A stretch of 10,467 nt of DNA from Dichomitus squalens LYAD-421 SS1. Its lineage: Eukaryota; Basidiomycota; Agaricomycetes; Polyporales; Polyporaceae. The notes below the pieces were generated by a model. The model was not told the DNA's origin. It did no database searches and saw only the letters and a program-made list of their open reading frames with translations. The stretch spans positions 17,811 to 28,277 of the forward strand of contig NW_006766912.1 in assembly GCF_000275845.1 (NCBI RefSeq). Direction: 5' to 3'. A program made the translations under genes and the position numbers. This document shows, piece by piece, positions 1 to 8,364 of the stretch. Positions within the stretch are counted from its first letter, which is position 1, and every line of letters starts with the position of its first letter.

Positions 1-842
1 CTCGAATGTTGAGCATCATGCGCGAGATGAGCACGTTTGACAATCTGGGTTTCAAGTAGGAGAAGATCAGGAGAGAAGATGGGCACCACAAACGCAGAGA
101 CGCACACATTGGTCAGAGTCGTAAAGATGCCCCTATATGCGGTCTACGCCGTCCAATCAGCGTCCAGCGCGAGGTTGTGACGATCACAAAGGCGTGCCTA
201 CCGGTGCATCCTAGCCAGTTGGCATCCGTCGTAAGGCTTAACGGAGCGATGATCTCAGGAGACGGTATATGCAACGCACCAGATATGTGATTATAGTGAA
301 CAGGTAACAGATGGCGAGAACCCTGGAGCGGCAGCACCTCATGAAAAATTATCGTCACGACCGTCACTGACCGTAAGGACTTACCCAAAGTAGACCGCCC
401 CTACCGAGGCAAAGCTCAATCAGCGAGGTGGAAGCACGAATGACTGGACGCACTTTCATGGTGTGCTGAGCATAATGAGCGGCGAGGGCGGGGTGAGCGT
501 CGTGAAGAAGGAGAGGTCAACGTGAAGACAACGAAGCGGGGCTCGGGGACGGACGGGCAATGCTGCCGGCACGGATGTTGTGGCCAAGTGCAGCCGATCA
601 CGAACGACAAAGACTGAGAGCGCTGGGTAAGTAACCGAGATATGGATGCACCAGATGGAAAGACTGACATAGACATGGATGTAGTATCTAAGGGTCTCTT
701 TGGGTGCTAAAGGTCTTTCTAGCATCTAAAGGTCCTCTTTGGGTTCTGAAGACCACTGGGCAGAGTTAGGCGAGGAAGTCAGTTTTCAGCGGGCTGATCG
801 TGTGCATTCAAGTGTGTACAGTACTGTAGAATACACCGCAAC
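1..842. other. Intergenic stretch, no supported gene
   Basis: No frame here can be supported as a gene. The longest open frames (up to 91 codons, minus strand) resemble no family I know and lack an exon-intron pattern. The only structure seen is the short imperfect tandem duplication at 686-747, listed separately. The last part, about 780-842, would be the 5' flank of the tentative plus-strand gene starting at 843; no TATA box is visible there. Confidence 0.5.
686..747. repeat. Imperfect tandem duplication, 38-bp period
   Basis: Positions 686-708 (ATCTAAGGGTCTCTTTGGGT and on) recur at 724-747 as ATCTAAAGGTCCTCTTTGGG and on, with one 1-base indel and a few substitutions. The spacer 706-723 is itself nearly self-complementary (GCTAAAG, GT, CTTTCTAGC) and could form a small hairpin. 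It is probably a local slippage duplication with no evident function. Confidence 0.7.
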
Positions 843-1526
843 ATGCTTTGTTACAACTACAGGGGAATTCGAGAGTGCGAAGTGAAGGGGAACAGACGGC
901 GGCCGCGAACGCAAGTCACCGTACAGCTCGGGCGCCTATCTGACGCGCGACTCTCTCTGTCCGCCACCACCATCTGCCCCGCGCACCGCCATATTATTTG
1001 TGGTCATCTCAGGAAGCACCGAGATCAGGTACGTCTTTGTGATCTGTACAACTTGATCACCGTCTCCGACTTGAACGCAGCTGTACCAAGGTGCGTCTGT
1101 GCCCCGCCGGGACCCCACGTACCAATGCCTACTTGCTGCTCATTTGTACTAATTTCCCTGCCACGTACAGACGTCAGCACATGCCAAGTGGACTCCGCAT
1201 ACATAGCTCACCAAGCCATCCGGTGTCCACGAGCCCTGCCGCCATAGACAAGGGGGAATCAACGGTGGAGCAATGTGATGACCATGAGGGAGCGCAGGAC
1301 CTCACCAGGTTGGACGAGGAGCCACGAGCTGCTGCATGGCAAAATCCCTGGCCGTGCAAAGGTGAGTGTACAACGAAGCGGCATTGCGATTGGATGGGCC
1401 AGATCACGACAGACACGGTGTCGTGCAGAGATCCTAGCGAACATAGCCGGCGAGCCATCAGGGATGCAAATGCAAGGTGTCTGGCAGAACATCTTGTCAG
1501 CTGTCGAAGATACAGCAGTGGACTGA
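843..1526 (+). CDS. Tentative spliced gene, unknown 178-aa protein
   Basis: Three exons, 843-1090, 1171-1361 and 1429-1526, join into 178 uninterrupted codons from ATG to TGA. Intron 1 (1091-1170, 80 nt) has a GTGCGT donor, a near-perfect TACTAAT branch site at 1147-1153 and a TACAG acceptor. Intron 2 (1362-1428, 67 nt) has GTGAGT and GTGCAG. Phases are 2 and 1. The predicted protein is basic and Cys/His-containing in its first half. The C-terminal part is more protein-like, including MQMQGVWQNILSAVEDTAVD. I recognise no domain, signal peptide or membrane segment. The gene would end 58 bp from the stop codon of the minus-strand gene that faces it. The intron signals are the best evidence; the composition of the first exon is unconvincing and a decayed or false gene is possible. 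Confidence 0.28.
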
Positions 1527-1583
1527 TGGTCGTCGAGGAGAAGATGTCACGGTGCAGATGTGCATAGAGAACTACACCTAAAA

Positions 1584-2233
1584 TCATGAGCCCCATCCCT
1601 CCCCATCAGCATAAGGTACATGATCGCGCTGCATCCAACTCACCAGCATGTCTGGTGTCACACCATCAGAAATGAACTCAACCGAGGTGAGTTCCATGCC
1701 GTCCGGCCGTCTCCCTGAGCTTGTGTCCGCTTGGTGTGACGCTTCTCTCGAGCAGCAGCAAGTGTCACCAGCCGGTGATCTGGTGCTGTGTACCATATCA
1801 GTGGTCTGGCCAAAACTTCAACCTGAGCCATTGGGTGCGTACCATCCCTGTCGATGCACTGCGCCTGCACCAAAAAATTCTCTGACATCAGCCGCTCGTA
1901 AGAACATGACGCTGCTCAGTTCCCAAGCGCGAACACGTTGCCAGCGGTCATCTCTTCCGCAAATACCTCTCAACTGCTGTCAAGCAAGGCGCTCGCAAAT
2001 GTGAACAACAACTGTGCAGATAGGATCAGGACTTACATAGACCAGAACTTGGCATGTCGAGTTCCTAGCTAGCTGCATGCCTGTATACACTGAGTTGCGC
2101 TGTCGGTGATGAATAGACAAACTGGATATTCACGGTCAGCGCTCTGCCTGCCAAACCAAGACATCTTATACGTACCACTCACTGTTTGTGTCCGTGCTCC
2201 CTCCCATCCATCAGCACTCTGCGCGAAATCTGA
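1584..2233 (-). CDS. Tentative spliced minus-strand gene, unknown (3' part)
   Basis: Four minus-strand exons, 2233-2183, 2121-2037, 1973-1843 and 1785-1584, stay open when joined and end at a TGA (1586-1584). The introns are 2182-2122 (GTGAGT, CTGAC branch, CAG; 61 nt), 2036-1974 (GTAAGT, TTGAC branch, CAG; 63 nt) and 1842-1786 (GTACGC, CAG; 57 nt), all of typical basidiomycete length. The first exon shown begins at an acceptor (GATGCAG at 2240-2234), so the 5' end lies upstream and was not resolved. Recognisable stretches include WQRVRAWELSSVMFLRAADV and MELTSVEFISDGVTPDMLVS. No family was recognised. A further possible intron, 1643-1578 (GTGAGT to TTTAG), would change the C-terminus. Without the first intron, another frame across 2269-2069 is also open, so the model is not unique. 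Confidence 0.35.
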
Positions 2234-2342
2234 CTGCATCAAAAACAAGGTGAGAAACTCTAGCATCACCAGATGTGCTGTCTAAGACCCAAGTGGTGCA
2301 GAAAAGGTGGCTACAAGATTGTGATGGTCACCAGTCATGTAG

Positions 2343-2768
2343 TCAGAATAGTAAGTGAGCAACGTGAGCAATGGACATGGAGACAAGGTCGGAGCTGGCA
2401 CAAGCAGAGGGACTCGTGAGCGATAGACGTGTGAACGGATACAATAAACAATGCGAGTGAGCGGGTAACCAGGTAATGACAATCGTGGCAGCAAGGCGCA
2501 CATCAGTTCTCCGGTACATCAACCCTGACATCTTCTTAGCAAATTGGTGCTCTCAGTGGGAAAATGCGATGCTCGCAGTCTCACGGATCTTGCAACTCTC
2601 ATGCTGCCCACGGATCCCTGATGGAGTGGACATGATGACAAGATGCAGATTATCTGCTCCTTGGCTTCGTGTCCCCTCCAGCAGGGATCCAATGTAGGTG
2701 AGCAGTGTACTCATTGACTTCCTCTTAGAAGGGAACAAAAGCGAAACACGGAGCCGGCAGCACACCAT
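2343..2768 (-). pseudogene. Protein-like minus-strand frame broken by one TGA
   Basis: One minus-strand frame runs from 2768 to 2343 with a single stop, TGA at 2555-2553. From the ATG at 2714-2712 it reads MSTLLTYIGSLLEGTRSQGA and on, and after the TGA it continues in frame with MSGLMYRRTDVRLAATIVIT. Both halves look more like protein than random translation. It may be the upstream part of the spliced minus-strand gene ending at 1584, but I could not find a confident donor linking them to the acceptor at 2234. The TGA may lie in an unrecognised intron or mark decay. A possible 48-nt intron (GTATCC to GCCAG) lies further along the frame. No domain was recognised. Confidence 0.25.
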
Positions 2769-3015
2769 GTGAATGCAGGGCTAGAGTGATGATCAAGGAT
2801 ATTTTTGGCGATGACATCGCGTGAGGCCGAAAGTTCTCTGTGAGCACTTTGGCGGAACTCGGGCGTGATGGCAGGTTGCCAGATTTAGCATCCCAGACCT
2901 CTGTATCCCCATATGTTGCATTCCCACTAGATTCTCTAGCAAAACATTTCCTCGCTGTTGATACACAATTATAAGTAGCTACATTTGCGCCTTCCCCTAG
3001 ATGCTGGGAAGTCAT
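2725..3015 (-). CDS. Short minus-strand frame, unknown 96 aa
   Basis: An ATG at 3015-3013 opens 96 codons ending in TAA. The protein begins MTSQHLGEGANVATYNCVST and is of ordinary composition, with a hydrophobic patch near the C-terminus (SLIITLALHSHGVLPAPCFA). It overlaps the start of the frame broken by TGA and could be its 5' exon or a chance frame. No motif, homologue or splice signals were recognised that would settle this. Confidence 0.18.
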   Translation of the reverse strand: MTSQHLGEGANVATYNCVSTARKCFARESSGNATYGDTEVWDAKSGNLPSRPSSAKVLTENFRPHAMSSPKISLIITLALHSHGVLPAPCFAFVPF

Positions 3016-3340
3016 TGCACGACATTGTCAATGGGTGCACATCAAAACACAAGGCTGGCCACCATTGAGATACATCGCCAACGGCGATGATCGAGTTGCC
3101 CGCACGGGCCAAGACGGCACGCTAGGGTAGCCGCAGCAGAGGACGCGGCCGCCGGTGAATTTGCGCTGCAGCGTTCTTGGACGTGTTCCATTGGAACAGT
3201 CGTCGCTAAGCACCGGAACTTGCAGCTGGTAGCCAACGTAATTTTGCGCCAACTCCTGTACGTTTGGAAGATAGGGTCGTGAACTGGGGAGAGTGCGATT
3301 CCACGGACAGGGTTCCCAGGTGACTAGGACGGCAGATGTA
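3016..3340. other. Gap without a supported gene
   Basis: Several short frames are open on both strands around 3040-3290, for example a plus-strand frame over about 3117-3285 containing KHRNLQLVANVILRQLLYVW. None has a start codon plus splice signals that I can defend. Nothing repetitive was seen. Confidence 0.4.
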
Positions 3341-3769
3341 ATGCCACAGATGGTGTTTCAGTACAATGGCCGGCAGAAGGAGATGCAGAGGAAGCGAGTT
3401 AGGATAGGTGGGCAGGTGAGCAAAGAGCGAGCAGGAGTTGCATTGATTACAGATTGTGGCCGTCAGGCTGCGGCAAGCAACGTGAAGAAGGTGATCACTC
3501 CGCAAGAAAGGGAAATAGTGGAAAGGAAAGACTGGGGAGAGTGCAACAAAGATGTGGGCAGCGCCGCAGTGAGCAGACATTGGAAGGCGGCGAAAGAAGC
3601 CCAAGTGGCCTCCAATGTAGGATTGTCGCGGCTGTCTCAGACAGTGATGCAAATAGCTGCCATTGACTTTGTGCTTGCGCACGTTGTTCAGGACGATGGG
3701 TACTACAGTGCGAAGCTGAATTTCAAGTTGCCCTCATTGGTACAAAGTGTGCAAGGTCCGCATCACTAG
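3341..3769 (+). CDS. Tentative small gene, unknown 142-aa protein
   Basis: An uninterrupted plus-strand frame runs from ATG 3341 to TAG 3767-3769. The protein is basic in its first half (Lys/Arg/Gln-rich, for example QYNGRQKEMQRKRVRIGG), then mixed, with a hydrophobic segment near the end (QIAAIDFVLAHVV). The frame is open upstream to about 3293 but has no earlier ATG. It lies in the same frame as the proline-rich start of the broken Myb gene, which begins 19 bp later, so it could be an upstream part of that gene cut off by the TAG; I have no family evidence for that. The opposite strand is open over a similar length, which weakens the case. Confidence 0.28.
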   Translation: MPQMVFQYNGRQKEMQRKRVRIGGQVSKERAGVALITDCGRQAAASNVKKVITPQEREIVERKDWGECNKDVGSAAVSRHWKAAKEAQVASNVGLSRLSQTVMQIAAIDFVLAHVVQDDGYYSAKLNFKLPSLVQSVQGPHH

Positions 3770-3966
3770 CGCTCTGGCGGGTTTACATCTCCGCGCTTAT
3801 ACCCGACATCGCCTGGCTATCGTCCCGCCACAAGCATGCGTTACCCACCACCTCCAGCTTCAATTGTTACGGCGACGCAGGTGTCCAACCACCACCAAAC
3901 CACGACAAGCTGGAGAAGGATACTCAGAAGGAGGTGACGCACATGCTCGTTGCTGGATGCAACAAG

Positions 3967-4023
3967 GTGCGTAGTCGTGATATCCTCTCTCTTTCAGCGA
4001 GCCGCACTCGTGCTGTCAAGCAG
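3967..4023 (+). other. Relic intron 1 of the Myb pseudogene
   Basis: GTGCGT donor directly after the codon series for LVAGCNK, and a CAG acceptor at 4021-4023; length 57 nt. An earlier AG at 3996-3997 would leave only 31 nt and fits less well. The first triplet after the intron, in phase, is TAG. Confidence 0.5.
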
Positions 4024-4090
4024 TAGTGGAACGTCGGAAATCGGCATCCCTTATCTTCGGCGGACGGTTGCCAGTCGATGTGAAAGACCG

Positions 4091-4207
4091 GTATGTGTGC
4101 CCGTCTGTATATGTCCACTTGTGATCGCCTTGACTGATGACTGTGGTTGTAATCCTGTCACTGCTACCACTACCGCTAATACTGCTTCCTCGCCTCGCCT
4201 CGCGCAG
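4091..4207 (+). other. Relic intron 2 of the Myb pseudogene
   Basis: GTATGT donor and GCGCAG acceptor, 117 nt. It splits the arginine codon of the first telobox (CG, then C), so that splicing joins VDVKDR to FHMYYPNAERQHY, which matches the family pattern in both sequence and phase. Confidence 0.7.
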
Positions 4208-5507
4208 CTTCCACATGTACTACCCCAATGCCGAAAGGCAACACTACCTGGACACCTCTATTTGGACACCTAGACGCGTCTCTCTGTTGATCTCCGCGAC
4301 CGCTTCCGCAACGCATTCCTTGACGTCTACCAACCCGCGGGCTGCAAGCCGTGCGATACGATGAAGAAGACTCATCAGGGTAGGGGGAAGGATCATGGGC
4401 CTGCACAGCCGCTGCGCACCGCAACGGATGACGCGCTCGCGTCAAGCAACTCGGTGGGGTCCGTGCGGTGGAAGAGGCGGCATACAGTCCAATGCTTGTT
4501 CAGGGGTGGCGCAGAGAACGTGCCGGAGAGCGTGAGTGTGTTGAAGCACGAGAACAGCTCAGATGACAAGGACAGGCCGGCGCCGTTCCCCTAGGACGGC
4601 CCTAGGGGCACCCCACACATGACCGGCGACGAGATGGTCATGAACCCTGACGGGGAGACGAAGGAGGCAGAGATGCAGAGGATAGACTCGCTCAATGGCA
4701 CAATCACGATCCCCAACTCCGCTCCCAGCTCGTCGCTCTCAGGGCTGATCGACTCGTTGCATACTAGGACGTCTCTCCAGCACGTGGTCTACGGCCACGA
4801 ACGCTGCTTCGCCGACTTCATTGCACCTCTCCGCTACTGACTACATCCAAAATTCTCCGCTCCAGCGACAAAACGAGTCTGGGTCCACTATCGGCAAGTC
4901 CGTGTGGGAACCCCAGGACTGGCTGTCGGCAAATGCGCACCCCAAGCCTTCGTCGAGCAGCTCATCATCCTGCGTGGGTAACTTCTCTCTAGTCCCGTCT
5001 TCACTTCTCACACCTCAACCATGGCGTTCTGGACCACTACAACCTCTTTCCCTGCCAGGATTTTGGCAGACGCACGCGCACATGCGGAACCGCATTGCGC
5101 GCATGCGGCAGACGACCGTGCACCCTGACTCGCTCGCATCGTAGCGCGGCCGCTTGGCCCCTACGTCAGAGCACCGAGCGTATGACTACGACCTGTGCGT
5201 TATCCCACAGAGCCAGCAGATCAGGCGGAAGTCGTTCACATCGCCCACGCTGTCGCTGTCGCTGATGGACTGCGTGCCGTTGCAAGCTGTCAAGCGCTGC
5301 TTCGGCCGGGTTGTGGAAGGCCGTGGGTTGGGGGAGTCGGCGAGGCTGAGGCTGGAGGAGCTGTTGTATGATGGGGTCTTCATGCCTATGAGATCCAAAG
5401 CGGTGCCTGGAGTTCTATCCGCACGTTATCTGCGGAGTGAGGCTTCCGGAAGGCTCACCTCGGCCGGTATGGCATCCATGTACTTCCCGTTCCTGGCGCA
5501 ACAATGA

Positions 5508-5984
5508 TCCATTGCGCGCGATCGCGAGTACGGGGCGGCCGATATGTATAGCACAGTCTACCGATTCCCGGTCGTGGACCCACAAAGTACGCGAATACTC
5601 GCTAATACACAAACACAGCCGGCCCTTGATATCTCGTCGTGAAGGCAGGTCGGCTGCTACAAATCCCATCAGAAATATGTTCACCGCTTTACATACCACA
5701 GTGGCAGTGTTTGCGTTCGTCTGTGGAGACACGTCAGCTCTGTGGGAAGGCCGACGAGGCACTGTCCGTGCTTCGCGAACACGGCTGCCGAGGGCGTCAT
5801 CAGAACGCTTACTTCGATGTGCTGTCTTGCCCTCTGGTGTTCTCACTCGCTACGAAGGTTTCACAGACTCGTACAGCTATGTAGTAGTCTGTGATATGTG
5901 TTAAGAGAGATACTGCAGCGAAATGCAGATGTTGTAAACATGCCTTGTTCGAGGTCCCGCCCGCCGCCAGCAACCCCATTGAGG
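5508..5984. other. 3' flank of the Myb pseudogene, no supported gene
   Basis: Open frames over 5437-5904 (plus) and 5415-5846 (minus) exist but resemble nothing, lack splice patterns and partly overlap the pseudogene tail. No repeat was seen until about 5985, where the diverged tandem repeat begins. Confidence 0.45.
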
Positions 5985-7290
5985 CAGCGACTTTCGGATG
6001 TGCTTTTAGCTCGGGAAAACACCGTTTCCCAGGCCGTCGCACGCGTACACGAGGCGGGGGACGATGTTGTCATCCGGGAGCCATGAAACCGGTCAAACCA
6101 ACCGGATTTCAAACCGCTTCACATTTGCCTAGAGCGTGCGATTCTCGTCTCGTAACTGTGAACGCATCATGAATTCACGATTTTGGTCAGCTCTCCTGCA
6201 TTTTTTCTTGCACTGAACACTCCCTAACGTGTCAGATACTGCGGGTATAGACGCGAAATGGTGATCTTACGCACACCTAGCTTGCAGAAACAATATGCAA
6301 ATCGTTCCGAGGCCGCCAGACCAGCTGCGCGGCCGGTACGCCCATCTCGTCCTCGGGGTTACCAGCGCAGCGCCCATGGACCTGACCGAGATGGAGGATT
6401 TGCAAGCTACTCCCTGCGCTTGGAAAAAAGAGCCCAGATGAGTAGACAATATGTAAGATGCAGCCTCTGTGTGATTTCCGCGGCTTTCGAACGCAGGAAC
6501 GGCGCAGGACAGCGTGCGCACTTTCGGACGCAATGAAATCGCCCGAAAGTGCACAATTCCGAAAGTCGTCCGCGGACGATGGAATCGCGTGCGTTCGGTG
6601 TGGAATATGCAGTATATTGCATCTCTGGCAGTTTCCCGGCCGTCGCAGGAGCGCATGAAGTGGGGGACGATGTTCTCGTCCGGGGGCCATGAAATCGGCC
6701 CAAACGACCCAATTTCAGACAGCTTTGTATCGTCGGAAAACTCGTGCTCGCTGTCACAGAATGACGCATAGGTGATCTCACTCCCATTTGCCTGTCAACT
6801 GGAGACGAATGGTGAGGATGGATCGCGTTTTTTTTTGTTAGATTTGGTACATTTCCGCAACAGATCGCCTCCTCACGACACAGACACGGCGTTGCACCAA
6901 TGCCCACTGGCCGTCCTGAGCACCCCTAGCACCACAGAACGATTCACGATTTGTTTCGAGGCTGTCGGACGAGCGACGCGGCCGGTACACCCATCCTGTC
7001 CTCGAGGTACCCCGTGAGCCTGCGCAGATTCCTGACGTTCAGAATGCCCTTCCGTGCGGTAAAGATGAGACAGATGGGTCTTCCATGCACACAGATCACT
7101 GTCCGAACACGTTTTGCAGCCTATGCATGCAGGGATGAGGTGGGAGAGGGTATGCGATTTTGGACGCGACGAAAACGGCCCCCAATTGCGCATTTCGAGA
7201 ACACCTCGGGCGAGCGGGAAAACGGGCGCATGCGGTGCGGAACGAGCAACGCAGTGCATTCGAGACAGTTTCAATGACAGGGAGGCAGAA
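5985..7290. repeat. Diverged direct tandem repeat, period about 607-649 bp
   Basis: Direct repeats match across at least three partial units. 6024-6110 (GTTTCCCAGGCCGTCGCA and on, through GGGGGACGATGTT and GCCATGAAA) recurs at 6631-6715, offset 607. 6309-6362 (GAGGCCG, then GCGGCCGGTAC and CCTCG) recurs at 6958-7011, offset 649. 6518-6560 recurs more weakly at about 7155-7200, offset near 640. By eye identity is about 80% in the best blocks and about 65-70% elsewhere. Order and orientation are constant, so this is an old tandem array or serial segmental duplication rather than dispersed copies. No long frame is conserved between units. A T-rich run sits at about 6829-6838. Function is unknown; the edges are approximate. 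Confidence 0.65.
6518..6552. repeat. Perfect 10-bp inverted repeat inside the tandem unit
   Basis: GCACTTTCGG at 6518-6527 and its exact complement CCGAAAGTGC at 6543-6552, separated by 15 nt, could form a hairpin. The half-site CCGAAAG occurs again just downstream at 6559-6565. The matching part of the next unit (about 7155-7200) has lost the palindrome, so it is not conserved between units. Confidence 0.6.
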
Positions 7291-7299
7291 TTGTGACTT

Positions 7300-8187
7300 T
7301 GGGCCGGAATTGCACCAAAGACCCGCCTGCTGTCGAGTCGCGACGCACGCGGTCTGTGCGCAATCATCGGGCAGCATCAGGAAGCGGCGGCGATGGACGC
7401 CCACATTCACGCAAGCGTTCGGTACGCCGTATAACGTGGATGTTCATTCCGGCTAAACCGCTACATGTTCTCGACTACGTTCTATGGCCGGCGGAGACGC
7501 GAGCGACATGAGCTGCGATGAAGACTCACCTGGACGACGGCGTCCCGTCCGCTCTGTGCACCGCCGGCGGGGTTTGCTGGCCACGTCCGGGTCGCGGTCG
7601 CGGACAGGCGGACATCGTGGTGCGTGCCATCTGCGACCAGACGGAAGGAGACGGCGCAGACGGCTTCCGAGCGGTCGGTCGTCTCGAGCGACGATGGTCG
7701 AGCTGTCCGCACGGCCATGGCCATGCGCAGTGTGCGCTGCAGCACATCCGTCGATCGTGTGTTTGCAGGACATGGCCGCGGATGGGTGCTATGCACCGGC
7801 GGGGATGCGCTGCGTATTCCGGGCGTGTTGCGGTCGCCCGCGCCGTGCTCGTCGGGTCTCTTGCGTCGCAAAGCGGTCACCGCGTGCGCTGTTTGGGCTC
7901 GTTCGAGCCGACTTGCGTACGTCCGAAGTCCAGGGTCGGAAGACGGTGGGCAGGAACTCAAGCGGAGTTCGCGCTTAGGATGCGCGGGCGACTGGGCGGT
8001 CGCAGTCGAGTGCTCACCCGTCCGGGTGACCGGCGCGCGCGTGCGCGTTTGGAGGACAGGGTCGTGCCGGACGATGGGGAGCACGCGCTTCGCGTGCGTG
8101 CATTCGGAAGCGGAGGGGTGAGAAGAGAAGGGATGGGTTGCGGGGGTACGTACGCGCATGCGACAGATCAGCCGAGCGGGACAGGTG
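7300..8187. other. GC-rich stretch, long open frames but no convincing gene
   Basis: The stretch is GC-rich and stop-poor, giving overlapping open frames on both strands (298 codons minus, 224 and 165 codons plus). Their translations are dominated by Arg, Ser, Pro, Thr, His and Cys, with no recognisable motif, signal peptide or splice-joined continuity. One GTGAGT follows CAG on the minus strand at about 7531. An alternating GC run (8033-8047) is present. I call no gene. Confidence 0.45.
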
Positions 8188-8195
8188 TATAAAAG
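8188..8195 (+). promoter_or_regulatory. TATA-like element
   Basis: TATAAAAG followed by a G-rich run (GGGGGC) matches the TATA-box consensus well. Transcription would begin about 30 bp downstream, near 8220. The first ATG after that (8259) opens only 14 codons, so either the transcript is spliced or non-coding, or the match is accidental. A second weaker match, TATAAAT, lies at 8594-8600. Confidence 0.25.
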
Positions 8196-8364
8196 GGGGC
8201 GTGCTCGGAGGGGATGCTCACTGACCTGTTCCTGTCCACTTCTGCTCTGGCGTGTGCGATGGTTCTCTCGACAGCCTCTGTGCTGTGGTGGTGGTGCTGC
8301 TGACGACTTTTGAGGGTGTGATGATGCGTGTGAGTGCCGCCATAGTGGTGTGGAGAATTGGCAC

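Larger units (their letters stand above)
3788..5507 (+). pseudogene. Broken telobox Myb (Tay1/Teb1-like telomere-repeat binding factor)
   Basis: Intact relatives bind TTAGGG-type DNA through two Myb repeats with telobox helices (VDLKDR/VDLRDR). Seen in order: a proline-rich lead with MRYPPPPASIV (from 3836); first-repeat Trp (3911-3913); KEVTHMLVAGCNK (3928-3966); intron 3967-4023; VGNR; telobox LPVDVKDR split by intron 4091-4207 and continuing FHMYYPNAERQHY (4209-4247); second telobox VDLRDRFRNAFLDVYQPAG (4286-4342); a tail with RRHTVQCLFRGGAENVPES, serine-rich runs, HGVLDHYNLFP (5020-5052), TSPTLSLSLMD (5238-5270) and FPFLAQQ before TGA 5505-5507. Breaks: TAG at 4024, 4271, 4592 and 5142, frame changes near 3914-3928, 4042-4053, about 4780, about 5000 and about 5060, and loss of most of the second repeat between 4247 and 4286. 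The identity comes from remembered family patterns, not a search. A degraded paralogue rather than the cell's only copy is likely. Confidence 0.78.

Noticed and set aside
1029..1080. Possible 52-nt plus-strand intron (GTACGT to CGCAG)
   Set aside because: It would leave a 10-nt exon before the next donor at 1091; reading through keeps the frame open and gives a simpler model.
1687..1920. Plus-strand GTGAGT/GTGCGT intron candidates
   Set aside because: Joined plus-strand exons soon hit stops. Some of these donors arise from near-palindromic minus-strand splice signals, and the minus-strand chain is more coherent.
3206..3682. 158-codon minus-strand frame
   Set aside because: Mirrors the open plus-strand frame at 3341-3769 and has a Leu/His/Ser-rich, motif-free translation; kept out in favour of the plus strand, itself only tentative.
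3967..3997. 31-nt intron in the Myb pseudogene
   Set aside because: Too short for splicing; the alternative acceptor at 4023 gives 57 nt.
7518..8192. 224-codon plus-strand open frame
   Set aside because: Overlaps other open frames on both strands, is Arg/Gly/Cys-rich, and has no recognisable domain or splice pattern.
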